Source of the DNA: Darksidea phi
Taxonomy: Eukaryota; Ascomycota; Dothideomycetes; Pleosporales; Lentitheciaceae
Reading direction: 5' to 3'
Length of the DNA: 64,000 bases
Assembly: GCA_030770425.1 (NCBI GenBank)
Contig: JASJFT010000019.1
Location: 186,001-250,000 of the forward strand
Part shown: piece after piece, positions 22,737 to 33,505 of the stretch
Layout: every line of letters begins with the position of its first letter
How positions within the stretch are numbered: the first letter of the stretch is position 1
The notes under the pieces: generated by a model
Databases searched by the model: none
What the model was told of the DNA's origin: nothing
Seen by the model: the letters and a program-made list of their open reading frames with translations, nothing else
Position numbers and translations under genes: made by a program

Positions 22737-24320
22737 CTATTCATCCTTACCCCTTCTATATTCGCGCGTCGACGGCGGCCAATGATCCAACAACGATGCG
22801 ATAATAAAGGGGGCGTAATATCCGTAATAATCGGCAAGTTTCCCCAATGTATAGGGGCTGATTGTTGGGATACTTGAATCTTTCGGTATCCATCTCCCTG
22901 GCGGTCTCCCAAGTTTTGAGCAATTTCCGCAATTTCTACGATGTCCAACGTATAATGGACGCTCACAACCCAAAGTCCACACAGGTTCTTCATCAATAAA
23001 TATCTCAGCGTCACTATCGTCTTGGCAGCGTAAGCAGATCGTTTCCATAGGACGCTGCTGTAAAGGTGTCAACTTTGTCGCGGGTGCTAGCACCAGCCGG
23101 AGCGCTTCCCACCGGTGGTTCAGCGGAGCCGTGCTCCGCAACGAATGAGGAGTCCCATACGTCCAAAGACCATCGATCGGTATGAAGAGGCATCTGGCAT
23201 TGCAATCCTTGCAGGTCTGTTTCTTAAGGGCAACGAAATGTCCTGGCCTGTTCACGGCGTAAAGCGGGGTTTGCTCTGGCTTTCCTTCTTTGTGACATTG
23301 TTTGCATTTAAGGTTAACAAGATTGCCACCAAATTTGGAATAACACCACGGGGCTTCTTTTCTCTCACGTGCACTATATCCGCTAAGAAACCTGTGTTGA
23401 ATCTCCATGATTTGCCGTAGGGCGGGCCGCAATAATGGAACGTTATCAGCCGACGTTTGGGATGCTATTTGACTTCCAGATGGCGTTTTCACCCCACATT
23501 CGCGAAGGACAGAGAGAATATCTTCGACATTATTGACGGTAGTCCTGAAAAACAGAATCTGCTTTTGGCCTCTCCACCAGTCCAAAACTGGCATCGGAAA
23601 TGATTCTGGACTAGCCCAGTCCCCGTCCAACCTTGTGGCGTCAATCGCAGCTGGTAGAAGCTCAAAAAGTTTCTTGATGCTGTGTGCTTTCTCCTCAAAT
23701 GCTTGTTCCCAAATAGATTGCATTCCCTCGGCGTCGCTGGCTAGCGCTCCGGGAGCATCGTCTCGGTACAGGTTGGTCAGGTAGAAATCAATGCCTCTTG
23801 CTTTATATTTAGCGGCGATTGTGTCGAAATGCCGCTGGTGAAATTCAGGCCACTTTCTCAGAAACATCCGATTTGCGTAATAGTTCGAGTGGTGTTGAAC
23901 GCCAGCGATAGCTGCAACTACTGCAAGAATCTTCTCCTGGTGAATGAGTCTTGGATGTCCTGCGGAAGCGTAAAACAAGTGCTGGGGATAATGAGCGAAC
24001 ATAACAACTTTTCGGTATTTGAATCCTTCTTGAGCATTCCGAAAGTTTTCTTCATGTATGAGGTGGAGGATAACTCCGGAATATTCACCCCAAAGAGGCA
24101 ATGGTGTAAACTCAACTTTTGATATGAGAGTTTTGAAACACTTTTCTCCATATACAACCTCAACTTTGGCTTCTGAAGACTCCCATATTCGTTGAGTCCA
24201 CTTTGCATGAGCTATTCGAACTACTTCTGGGTAGTTCTCATATCCCTCACTCGTCGTGTCTCGGCGATGAACCTGATCATATAGGAGAGTCGTCTTGTTA
24301 TAGGCAGTACCCATAACCAT
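22737..24320 (-). CDS. hypothetical protein with Cys-pair motifs; 5' end uncertain
   Basis: Not recognised; 527 aa from ATG 24320 (MVMGTAYNK). N-terminal half looks globular and mixed helical (RIAHAKWTQRIWESSEAKVE, MFLRKWPEFHQRHFDTIAAK, EEKAHSIKKLFELLPAAIDA). The C-terminal third carries spaced CxxC pairs: LKCKQCHKEG, QTCKDCNARC, ICLRCQDD, NCGNCSKLG, suggesting one or two zinc ribbons. The same frame stays open upstream to about 24557 for some 79 codons with clearly protein-like sequence (DHSFDKFVADEAEAWIAAGH) but no ATG, and GTATTGCAG or TATTAG there could be a splice acceptor. So either an upstream exon exists or the 5' end is lost. A tRNA gene begins only 80 bp further on the same strand. 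Confidence 0.6.
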   Translation of the reverse strand: MVMGTAYNKTTLLYDQVHRRDTTSEGYENYPEVVRIAHAKWTQRIWESSEAKVEVVYGEKCFKTLISKVEFTPLPLWGEYSGVILHLIHEENFRNAQEGFKYRKVVMFAHYPQHLFYASAGHPRLIHQEKILAVVAAIAGVQHHSNYYANRMFLRKWPEFHQRHFDTIAAKYKARGIDFYLTNLYRDDAPGALASDAEGMQSIWEQAFEEKAHSIKKLFELLPAAIDATRLDGDWASPESFPMPVLDWWRGQKQILFFRTTVNNVEDILSVLRECGVKTPSGSQIASQTSADNVPLLRPALRQIMEIQHRFLSGYSARERKEAPWCYSKFGGNLVNLKCKQCHKEGKPEQTPLYAVNRPGHFVALKKQTCKDCNARCLFIPIDGLWTYGTPHSLRSTAPLNHRWEALRLVLAPATKLTPLQQRPMETICLRCQDDSDAEIFIDEEPVWTLGCERPLYVGHRRNCGNCSKLGRPPGRWIPKDSSIPTISPYTLGKLADYYGYYAPFIIASLLDHWPPSTREYRRGKDE

Positions 24321-24640
24321 CTGAATACAGCCGTTACTTGGGTCTGCTGTCTCGCCATTCTCAGGGACACTACAAGTAAATGACGGCTGATTGAGACGGT
24401 GACTAATTGGGGAGTGAAATGTCCCAGAAACCTTTACTAAATACTCGGGGGGTGGGGCACTTAAATGTCCAGCTGCTATCCACGCTTCAGCTTCATCCGC
24501 AACAAATTTGTCGAAGGAATGGTCGAGGTTAATAATTGGCTTCTCTAATACTGCAATACGTTAGATCCGATCGAGCCTCACAGGGCTTATCTATAATATA
24601 TGTTAAAATAAGACCCCGAAATAAGATGCCAAAAAAAATT

Positions 24641-24714
24641 TGGTCAGTGGGGGGGTCGAACCCCCGACCTTGGCGTTATTAGCACCACGCTCTAACCAAC
24701 TGAGCTAACCGACC
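24641..24714 (-). tRNA. tRNA-Ile (anticodon AAU)
   Basis: Complete 74-nt cloverleaf on the minus strand: acceptor stem GGTCGGT with ACTGACC plus discriminator A, D arm GCTC/GAGC around AGTTGGTTA, anticodon stem TGGTG/CGCCA with loop CTAATAA (anticodon AAU), variable loop AGGTC, T stem GGGGG/CCCCC with loop TTCGACC. No intron. CCA is not needed from the genome; a T-run (24631-24638) follows as RNA polymerase III terminator. Confidence 0.96.
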
Positions 24715-27700
24715 ATATATGTCTTTGATGAAAGATGAGGTAATTTCATAATAGATATACACAAATAATTAGTTTGCTAATCTTGCGACTTTTCGTGAGA
24801 GTTCGTCGTGAGACTTACCCCGCCAGACCCGCTTTTAAGCGGGGCGCCGAAAGTATGAGTAATCTCTGTTAAAAGGTGCGTGAAATGCCAAGACACTATC
24901 ATCCCATGCCGAACTTCAACAGTCGTTGCAACGGGCTTCGTTGAAGTTCGATTGCGCGAATCCAATCACGACCTCCCAAGTAGAATGATGCGCTGCCACG
25001 ACTGAGACTCACTCCGCGATAGGCTTCTTATCTCCCCCCATATACGTACGCCGATATCGAACGCACGCTTATTGCGAACCTTCCGACGGCATACGCTACA
25101 ACGGCCCATTCGACTCAGTTCATACGATTGGCATATATTATAGGCGAGCAAGGAGAATTGGAGGGTAGAAATTTCTCCACACGCGCATTGGTCGCGTAGC
25201 GCAATGCGTGGCTTCCACGCACACACAGACTCTATAACGCGCTTTGCACACCTGAATCAAGACAGAGCTGCTCGGCATACGAGTCAAAGGCCACGCGAAG
25301 GCTTTTGCATGTATGGTCAGTCTAGTGCATAAGGTCGTGTTGGATTTTGTGTCTGGCCACTAGCCGATGCGGACGGACTAACTCGATTCAAGGTCCGACG
25401 ACATGAAAAGATCCTCGCATATGCACCAGAGCGGCGTACTCACCGCTCTTCTATCATAGGTTCCCGTCACTTCTCTTCTATATTGGTGATGGGGTCCTCG
25501 TCGATATATCTATGCATCTTGATCGGACAGCTGAGGCCGGGATGTACTATATTGCTGCTTCCTCCGTTCGTGATATACTTGCGTGAAGAGCGGCACCACA
25601 AAGAGCTTCTATTCGTGGCATTTCTAAACGGAAGATAGCACCGATTCTGCCCTATCACGGATGCTGTGAGTATACTCTGCACAGCTAAGGTCACGCAATA
25701 GCATGCTTATAGTTATGCTCCCCGTTAGCTACTTGTGGTAGACGCAGGCGAAGACGGATACCTGGTCTGTTTTCCGATTCATGTCCCAGAATACTGACCT
25801 GAGTATACATTGCAATCTTGTACCATATTATTCGACAGCCATCCTCATCGTCTGTTGGACCCTCGTCATGACGGTCCAGTGGGAGGCAGGACTATCAACC
25901 AGCTGTCACGGACCCCTCAATTTCCTGTCAATTTCCATCAGTCGGCTTCTCTCCCGGCAATACTATTCACTATCGCCACCTCGTTGAGCATTGCACATTG
26001 CCTAGAGCACCCTCAACTACTTCCACAATCAGACATATTCCGTGCTCGCTTGATACCAGGCTAATGCAAGCGCCACAAAAGTCCGACGTCAAACGCCAGT
26101 TACGCTCCAACAAAGGCGATTTGTAACGGATCTAGTCACGCTAGGGGCTCGATTGCATATGGCTGAAGTCATGCAATTTTACCAAGGTGACAACGTCTGA
26201 TGTCTGTACCCTGTTTCTCTTTTGAGGCCGAACTAATATACACTCTGCTAGTTGGCAATGCGATGCTTCTCTGAATATCCTTATGTCTATGAACGTGCCG
26301 GATCGGAGGTCGAACGGATTTGTGATCATCACCTAGTGCCTCACATGCTCTGATTCAATCCCGCGGTGAATGCATGGCATCCGCACTAATGCCAGTCCTC
26401 AAGGCGCGCTTGCCATATCGGTCCGTCTCTCGTACGCTCCATTGTCAGCATCGTCACCGCTCCTCTGCCGCTGGGCGATAGCGGAGGCGATTTCGTCTCC
26501 TCGTTAGATCTTGTGACTCGCAAGCTCCGGAGACTCTCAATGGCATCGGCGGGCGGCGAAATTGCGGCGCTTGGAAGCATCGCAAGGATACTCTGGTCAA
26601 GCATCGATCGCAGCCCGATTTCACAAAAGAACAGCATCCAACCAATATAATGCCCCATGTTACGGTTCAAAGGTATGACTCGCCACGGATATCCTTCTCC
26701 ACCTCATCGCACATCGAGACGAGGTCTCCTTACCTATAGTAATAGCACGTCCACTATGCACATCATACGTTTATCTTCGGCCAGCAACGGCTACCATGGG
26801 AAATGGAAAGCGATCTAGACCCTTAGAAGCGACCCTTCATACCTCATGTGGAAAGCTTCATCAGCATGGCATCAAAGACTCGGGCCATGTCATACTTTCG
26901 CCACTCCCTCCGCGTCACTGGTCTCAGCCTCCATTCTGTTCTGTGCTGTCATAGGGCGGAATAATGACCGCCTTTTATAGCACCACGTGCAGTTACAATC
27001 CTGTCTGTCTCGGAGTTGCTCGTCTCAATATTAATGGAATGGTCCAGCCGTACAGAATCTGTACTACCAGTATGCATGCTGCCCACGCCCTTACCATGTA
27101 ACAACCCCTCCATCTCCCCACTCATCGCTCAAAGCTCAAATCGGTTTCTATATCCAGACGTCAACCAGCGTCGAGCTTTGAAGCTTTGGGTGGAGAACGA
27201 TCAGTAATACTCCGAGCTGAGTGTACAAGTCTCGCATAAATGCCCAAAGAGCCGAATTCTCTGATCCCTCCCCATGCATATGCGGCTAGGGATGGATGCA
27301 TCAAGGAAGGCCTAGGGAGCAAGCCAAGGCCACGCACAGTCTAACCACATCATCTGTCCAACAGCTACCGGTACGCGCATTTGCTCATTGCCTTGCACAA
27401 GCAAATTTCTCAGCCTTTCCCGCCACTCAGTCATTGAACATGGGAGGTGCGGGTCGCCGGAATGGGAGCGTTGGCCATCTGCGAAGACGCTCCTGATATT
27501 TCAGCCTCGTTGATCGAGCTGAGATTAGAGGCGGTCGGACGGGTAGTCGGTCGAGCTCACTCTCCCCTCCCTCGGCACACATACATCCCTCTCCATCAGC
27601 CAACCACCTCCCAAGTTCCCAGCACCATGCATCCAAGCCAACTCACTAAACCCTGCCCACCAATCCGGCTCGAGTACAAACCACCATCCCCCGTCTCCCC

Positions 27701-30327
27701 AACCACTTCCACCCCAGCCGAATCGCCATGCCTCCCAGTTCCAACCAAGCCTAGCCCAGCCCGACCGCAAATCAGGCCCACAAACGCACATTGCCCTCTC
27801 GTCTCGGGATCAAAATTGCGTGCGACCCTCGCACCCCTCCACTGCTTGCACTCCACACATGTGCTTCGCTGCCGCCTTACCCAGCATCGCTTTGTTCTCA
27901 CATGATCTGATTCTCGCGCGGTCATTGCAGCTACACAGAGTAGTAAAAATCAACGTCCTGCCATGTCAACAAAACTTGGTATGACGCTGTGGGCCGCTAG
28001 AAAACGACCCAGCGACCGCTTTTGCCGCCTTTGTTGATGTTTACATGGTGCCGAAGCGCCCAGTGCACAATTGCAGTCCTTGGGGCGGATTTGAGAGGGA
28101 AAGAGTGGTGCCACGGGGAGTGAGACGGAATGGCTCATATTGGTCAAGTCTTTATGTGCAAGGTGCGAGCGTTGTTTTGGGGCGGTCGCAGAATCGGTCA
28201 AATTTTTGATTGTTTACCCTATCGATGCCTGGCATGACAGCTGTGTGCTCGACGCCAGGTCCTTCTGGCTGGGGCTGAGAGACATCAACACTGCCTTACC
28301 TCATGCAGCACACGGCTGCGACTTCCACACCGACAACCCCAATCCACCATAGTCAAAGCCTGGTGTCAGACAGAGTACATTGAGTGGTGAGACACAATCT
28401 ATCGAAGATGGGGTATTGGTTCGGCAAAGGCGTTCTCGCCTTCTTGGAGCACGAGGCAGACTGGGAGCGGGCAACTGACGGAAGCATTGTGCAGAATCCC
28501 GCCACCGCATTGACTGAAATTTGAAGCCCCAACCATGTTGTGCAATGCCCGAACCTGTCCGTGGCGGGCCGACCGGTGAGGGTGCTCTGACCAAAGCCTG
28601 TTCTTGCCATCTTGTGACACACCTTCTGCAGTCATGGGCAGGCATTCCTAGCTCGAACCGCAGCAGCAGGGAGGCGAGACGGTGCGAGGGTTTTGTCAAG
28701 GCCATTATTGATTGCGAGACGGATGCCCGGATGAATGCTCTCCTCATGGATCAACCAAACGGTGACCGCCACGTCAGAGGATCTCCGATGGGGTATGCGT
28801 TCTAGCGTCGTCCCAAAAGCCAGATGATTGCTTCGATATGCAATGGCGGCCTAGGTGCGGCATAAACTTCACGCCATCCTGTTATCTAAGAGATACACCC
28901 TGTCGATGTGCATGGTCTAGCAGTTCAACAATAGGCCGGATGCGGGAAAAGCGAGCCGTCGAGCGGGAAGTTGATCAGCTGAGTGAAAATGGGGCCAACC
29001 ATGGCATGTAACCTGCATGAGGTGGTAGCTCAAGGACGACACAGGGTGGCGGTTGGGTGGGGACGGAAGTGATGTCCCAGAGCAGAGGTTGCAGCATGAG
29101 CAGATAAGGTGACTGGCCGACAATGCCTCGAACACGTACAGGAGGGGTTGGCAAGCTTCGTGTCAGCCAAGAGTAGCGGCATGCCTGTCCTGGAGAGACA
29201 AGAGCCGATCGAGCCGGCATCGATGGGCGTGCTTGGGGCTACACACGTTGATTAGCTGCGCTCAAAGAGGAAAACTGGAGACGACTCATGGAACATTGCA
29301 CGCCGGGATTTGTCCGAGAGCCCAAGGACACAGAGCGCTTTGAAAGACGAGAACAAAGAGAATCGCCCAACCATAATGCTTGTCAAGCGTGTCCGTGAAC
29401 GGTGGCCGATGCAAAGCACACACTCGAACCAAGCCACCAGGGTTGGCGTGAAAAGGGTTGGCGGCGAAGACCGCTCCGTAAGCTTCCTCTGTTCCGAGTT
29501 GATGACTATGGAAGAGACACAATCGCAATTGGCCAATCGATTCTTCGGTGGCAACCGATGTTTGGAGCAGACTGCACTTCGGCGTAGGGTACGCAGCACG
29601 TGACCGCATCTCGCTTCACAAATGCTCAACCTCAACACAGACGAAAGGTCCGAAATGCTCGAAAAGAAATCACCCGGAACCCGTTTACAGCTCTGGCTGA
29701 AACACGACGGCAAGACTGTGAGCGATTTTCCACCAGACGGCAGAGATTACGCGGTCAAGGAAGCCACGAAGGCGTTGATCCCCTAGCTGGTGTGATATCT
29801 CTGTGCAGCTGGCACGGCCTAGGGTATCATTGCAGCCGGTCTTCGCGCTTCTCTAGCGTCAGGATGAGAGGATGCCGTTGATCGTAGCGATATCGTTGGC
29901 TAAGCCCGGGTGGGGTACCACCACATCGACTGATGGTAGGCTATGGCATCGATCTAGGGTCTGACGACGAGACGGGGCCGGATGCTAAACACGGGCGAGG
30001 ATGTTGTCGAGGATACCTTCGTCTGAAGCATAAATAGCGGCCGGTCGTCGTGTAGATTCCCACCATCAAGCTCATCTTGACCACACGCTCCAGTCAAAGC
30101 CAACATCTCCTGAGCACTGTCCATCTCTTCACACATACCACTTATTTGTGCCTTCTCTTCCCACCTTCCATCGACGTCAACAACCATTGACTGTTGACTC
30201 TCATCCAACCATTGTATGTCGGGTTGAGTGTTTCGATATTGGATTGACCCCCAAGGTTAATTGATCCCAGTCGCATCAACCCTCGTCCAACCAAGCAGAC
30301 TAGTGCTCGAACCACACCCATCACAAG
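24715..30327. other. 5.6-kb region without a supported gene
   Basis: Between the tRNA and the small Cys-rich gene. All frames are below 160 codons, overlap one another on both strands and show no family resemblance or plausible exon chain. A near-perfect hairpin (CCCGCTT TT AAGCGGG) is at 24827-24842. No terminal repeats or obvious transposon coding sequence were seen. Confidence 0.5.
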
Positions 30328-30419
30328 GTATGTTGCCAAAGCTCTTGGTCCAAACAATTGACCTATGGTGCTAACATGGCACCCAACACCAGACTTTCCT
30401 GCTCTTGAGCCCTTGAAAC

Positions 30420-30773
30420 ATGTGCTTCTTCGATCAACACCGATTTGCGTGTGGCGATTGGAAGTGGGGTCACTTCCGCCAGCACTGTGCCAAGGAGTAC
30501 CGAATTGGCGAAACATGCGGCATGAAACTCATCATGCAGACATTGCAGACGGGTACCAAGTGCAAGCTCTGCGAGAAGATCGACACCAAGCAGCGGCGTC
30601 GGGCCGCCGAGGTGGACCGGATCAACCGGTGGCAGCGCGAGGGAAACAAGTTCCGGGCGTCCATTGACAAGTCAATGGACGCGATCCGGAGCTTGGATGG
30701 CGAGATCTATGAGTTGAGTTGCGAGCGTAACCGCAGGCTGCAGGGCATTGGCTATCAGAGCGCTCACGCTTGA
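30420..30773 (+). CDS. small Cys-containing conserved-type fungal protein
   Basis: 117 aa starting MCFFDQHRFACGDWKWGHFR. Pattern: an N-terminal segment rich in aromatic and Cys/His residues (C2, C11, H18, C22, C32), then TKCKLCEKIDTK with a CxxC pair, followed by a basic coiled-coil-like helix (RRRAAEVDRINRWQREGNKF, SMDAIRSLDGEIYELSCERN). I recall similar short proteins starting MCFFDQ in other filamentous ascomycetes; function unknown. The Cys/His spacing suggests a small zinc-binding module. A likely 5'-UTR intron lies at 30328-30392 (AAG|GTATGT, branch CTAAC at 30371-30375, ACCAG acceptor), which supports a transcribed plus-strand gene with its ATG 28 nt after the acceptor. Confidence 0.75.
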   Translation: MCFFDQHRFACGDWKWGHFRQHCAKEYRIGETCGMKLIMQTLQTGTKCKLCEKIDTKQRRRAAEVDRINRWQREGNKFRASIDKSMDAIRSLDGEIYELSCERNRRLQGIGYQSAHA

Positions 30774-33505
30774 GTTCTCGGGCTTGAGGCCATTGCGCAG
30801 GCGTCTGGGAGCCGGTTTCATGTACAACGCTTTGGGGTCTGAACTGGGTAGAACCCACTCGTTTTTGGAGTTTGGGGACGGGATGATACGGAAAAGACTG
30901 ATATTGAGAAGGGGAGACGGGAAGGGAGAGGGCCGGGCGTTACCTCATACAGTCGCTTGTTTTTCATTTACGTTAGCTGTTGGTTTAATGATGTAACGAC
31001 GTTTCGCATCCGCTATGATTGGCCGTGTTTTTGCTGGTGGTGATGTAGCCGCTGCGCTGTGGGATGGGGGCTGAGGCTGTCCAATCCATGACGGTCGCGT
31101 AGCCGCAAATAGAAGTGGAGGTGATGGCGCACGGCCCCGTCAACGGCAGCACGGCGCCTCGTCCGCAGCGCTGAAGCCCGGCGATGGGGCAAGAGGGAGG
31201 TCGGGCGACAACATATGAGGACAGCCTCGAGGGCAGCAGCACCGTGATGCGAGAAGGTGAAAGGTGAGTGTTGGAGTGTTGTTGTGAGGGAGCGTCGTGT
31301 GAGGTGGGGTTCGCTTGAGGGCACGTGACGGTGCTAACACCCTTCTAGGATGGCTGACAGGATAGGCCGAAAATCCACCGGACCGCTCCTTACCGGCTTC
31401 CATGCCCTCGCCTCAACACCACATGTGCATACACACCTGCACCTCTCCTTGGATCGGTAATGCACACAGTATCCTGTGGGCCGCCCGCGCAGCGAACCCT
31501 CTTGTCGGCGACCGTCTGCCTGCCTGTCTACCTGCCTGCGACTGCCCGCCTGAACCGGTGACCGCTCCCCAGTATGCCAGCGCGCCTTCGGCCAGAGGTG
31601 TGTTGGTGTCGAGCGACGATGTTGGAGGGTGCGAGCGAAGGCGAGGTGTCGGTGCATTGCGTCGAGACTCGGCCGGTGGGTATCGTTCTATTTCCTTTCT
31701 GTCGTTGTCATCGAAGCCTGGAGCGCGTTTTCGTTGTAGAACCGTCGTGTCGCTTGTGTTGCATCCTCTTTTCGTGCTAGTAGCACTCTCCCCTTCTTGC
31801 GAGTCTTGTCAAAGTCAGAAGAAGTCGTGGGCCCCCCGGAGGGCCTCTATCAGACGGGAATACGCACATATCAACCCTCAGCGAGCGAAGCAAGTGTCGA
31901 ATGCTCCATCCCACGTGGCGGTCGCTGAGTGGCCTGCCCTCGCAGACGATCGCCTGTCTGCCAGCGATGCCGCAGTCATTCGCGGGCCGCACGCCGAAAG
32001 GATTCTCGCCCCTACCGTTGCGTGCTTTATTTCGACTTCGTTCGCCAACCTGCGCTGCCAACTACTGCCGGCATGTCAGTGCTCTGGTCCGGGGGAGAGG
32101 TCGGAAGCGGGTGCGAGCGACACTCAGCTTATGAACACGTTCGGGCAGTCGACCTCACGGCGAGCAGGTCAGGCGCTAATGCTCATAGCAAGCTTAACGC
32201 TCTTGTACGACGTTCGATTCTGGTTTGGACGACGCCGACAGGGGACATACAAGCCCACTTAACAACTGCGCGCCCAATGAAACGACACAACGTGTTCTCG
32301 GCGGGGTATTTGGACATTGCCAGAACACGGAGTAGTGGAATGCACCCGGTCGAATGTTGGTGGAGGATGTATTGGGCAGCAGACAGTATTTGTGTGCATA
32401 TCTGGGACAGATGTAGGGCGCCCTTTGGACCAATCAGATCGCTAAACGGCACTCTCAGCTTCAGCACGCATTTTGCCCATTACCCAATTCATCTTTTCCT
32501 GCCTCAGGGCCGGCGACAACCCATTAACCTGCGTCTTGGGGCGGTGGGTAAGGCTATCATTGCCCAATGATGTTGTCGCTTGTCTACACCGATCTCAGGC
32601 ACGCTCCGCTTCCCCTCGGTCCGCCTTGCATCTAGCCGCTCCCGCGCGTTATGTGCGTAATTGGAACGGACGAGACACATCCGAGGCCGCTTGATGCGTT
32701 CAGCAATAGTCGTACGTTGCTAACAGTCGGGCGTCTTTGCCAGCATAATCCGCCCAGTCCCACCACAAACGTGAAGGGAACATGGGATCATTCGGCACAC
32801 TTTCCCACTAAGGGGCATCCATCATCCAGAATCATGACTGCGAGTCGACTCCTCATTTCCGTTGTCAATATTCGTGCATTTCCACACTTTGCTGCGACGG
32901 GGACATTGACGTGCCTTAGCGCTATAGCAGCGCCAAACTAAGCACACGTGCCCACAACTTCGCGCTCGTCAAACCTTACGAGGGCTTAACAACAACCAAT
33001 CCCATCGCTCACCATATCATGACGCACTATTCTCGGCAATTAGTCAAGCGGCAATCATAGGAACGAAATGCAAATCCATAACATTGCATGCGACGAGCGA
33101 GTTTCGGACATTGTAAGACTTTAGCTACCCCATATAATAAGCTAGCCAATCGCAAGGCAGAACGCCCGCAACTCGAATGGATGAAGCCGCCCAGGTACCT
33201 CGACAAGCCAACAGCGCGCTAACACGATAATCAATGAATAACTCTATTACCCGTACGGAAGGACATGCGTTACATAAATATGCTGACAATGCGTAATGGT
33301 ATGAAAATGGCGTGCTCAGCCTTGCACCGCTACACCAGCGGCGCCCCCCACACAACGAACAACCACCCCCATGCGCCCATTCTTATCTCCACAACTCATC
33401 TCTTGCGTCCAACCAGGGTCTACCCCACCCCCAAATTTCTCCTCTTGACTCCATACCCACCCACCAGATGACGTTTCATTCGCTCCCAACCTCTCACACG
33501 ACAAA
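30774..33505. other. intergenic, no supported gene
   Basis: About 2.7 kb. A 286-codon frame at 31402-32262 was judged not coding (see rejected items). A degenerate CCTG/CTGC-rich microsatellite lies at 31516-31552. Nothing else recognised. Confidence 0.45.
31516..31552. repeat. degenerate CTGC-type microsatellite
   Basis: Repeated CTGC/CCTG units with interruptions over about 37 bp. Confidence 0.6.

Noticed and set aside
31402..32262. 286-codon plus-strand frame
   Set aside because: GC-rich stretch including a CTGC microsatellite, no domain-like or exon-like features, competing frames on the other strand, Cys/Arg/Ser composition typical of chance frames.
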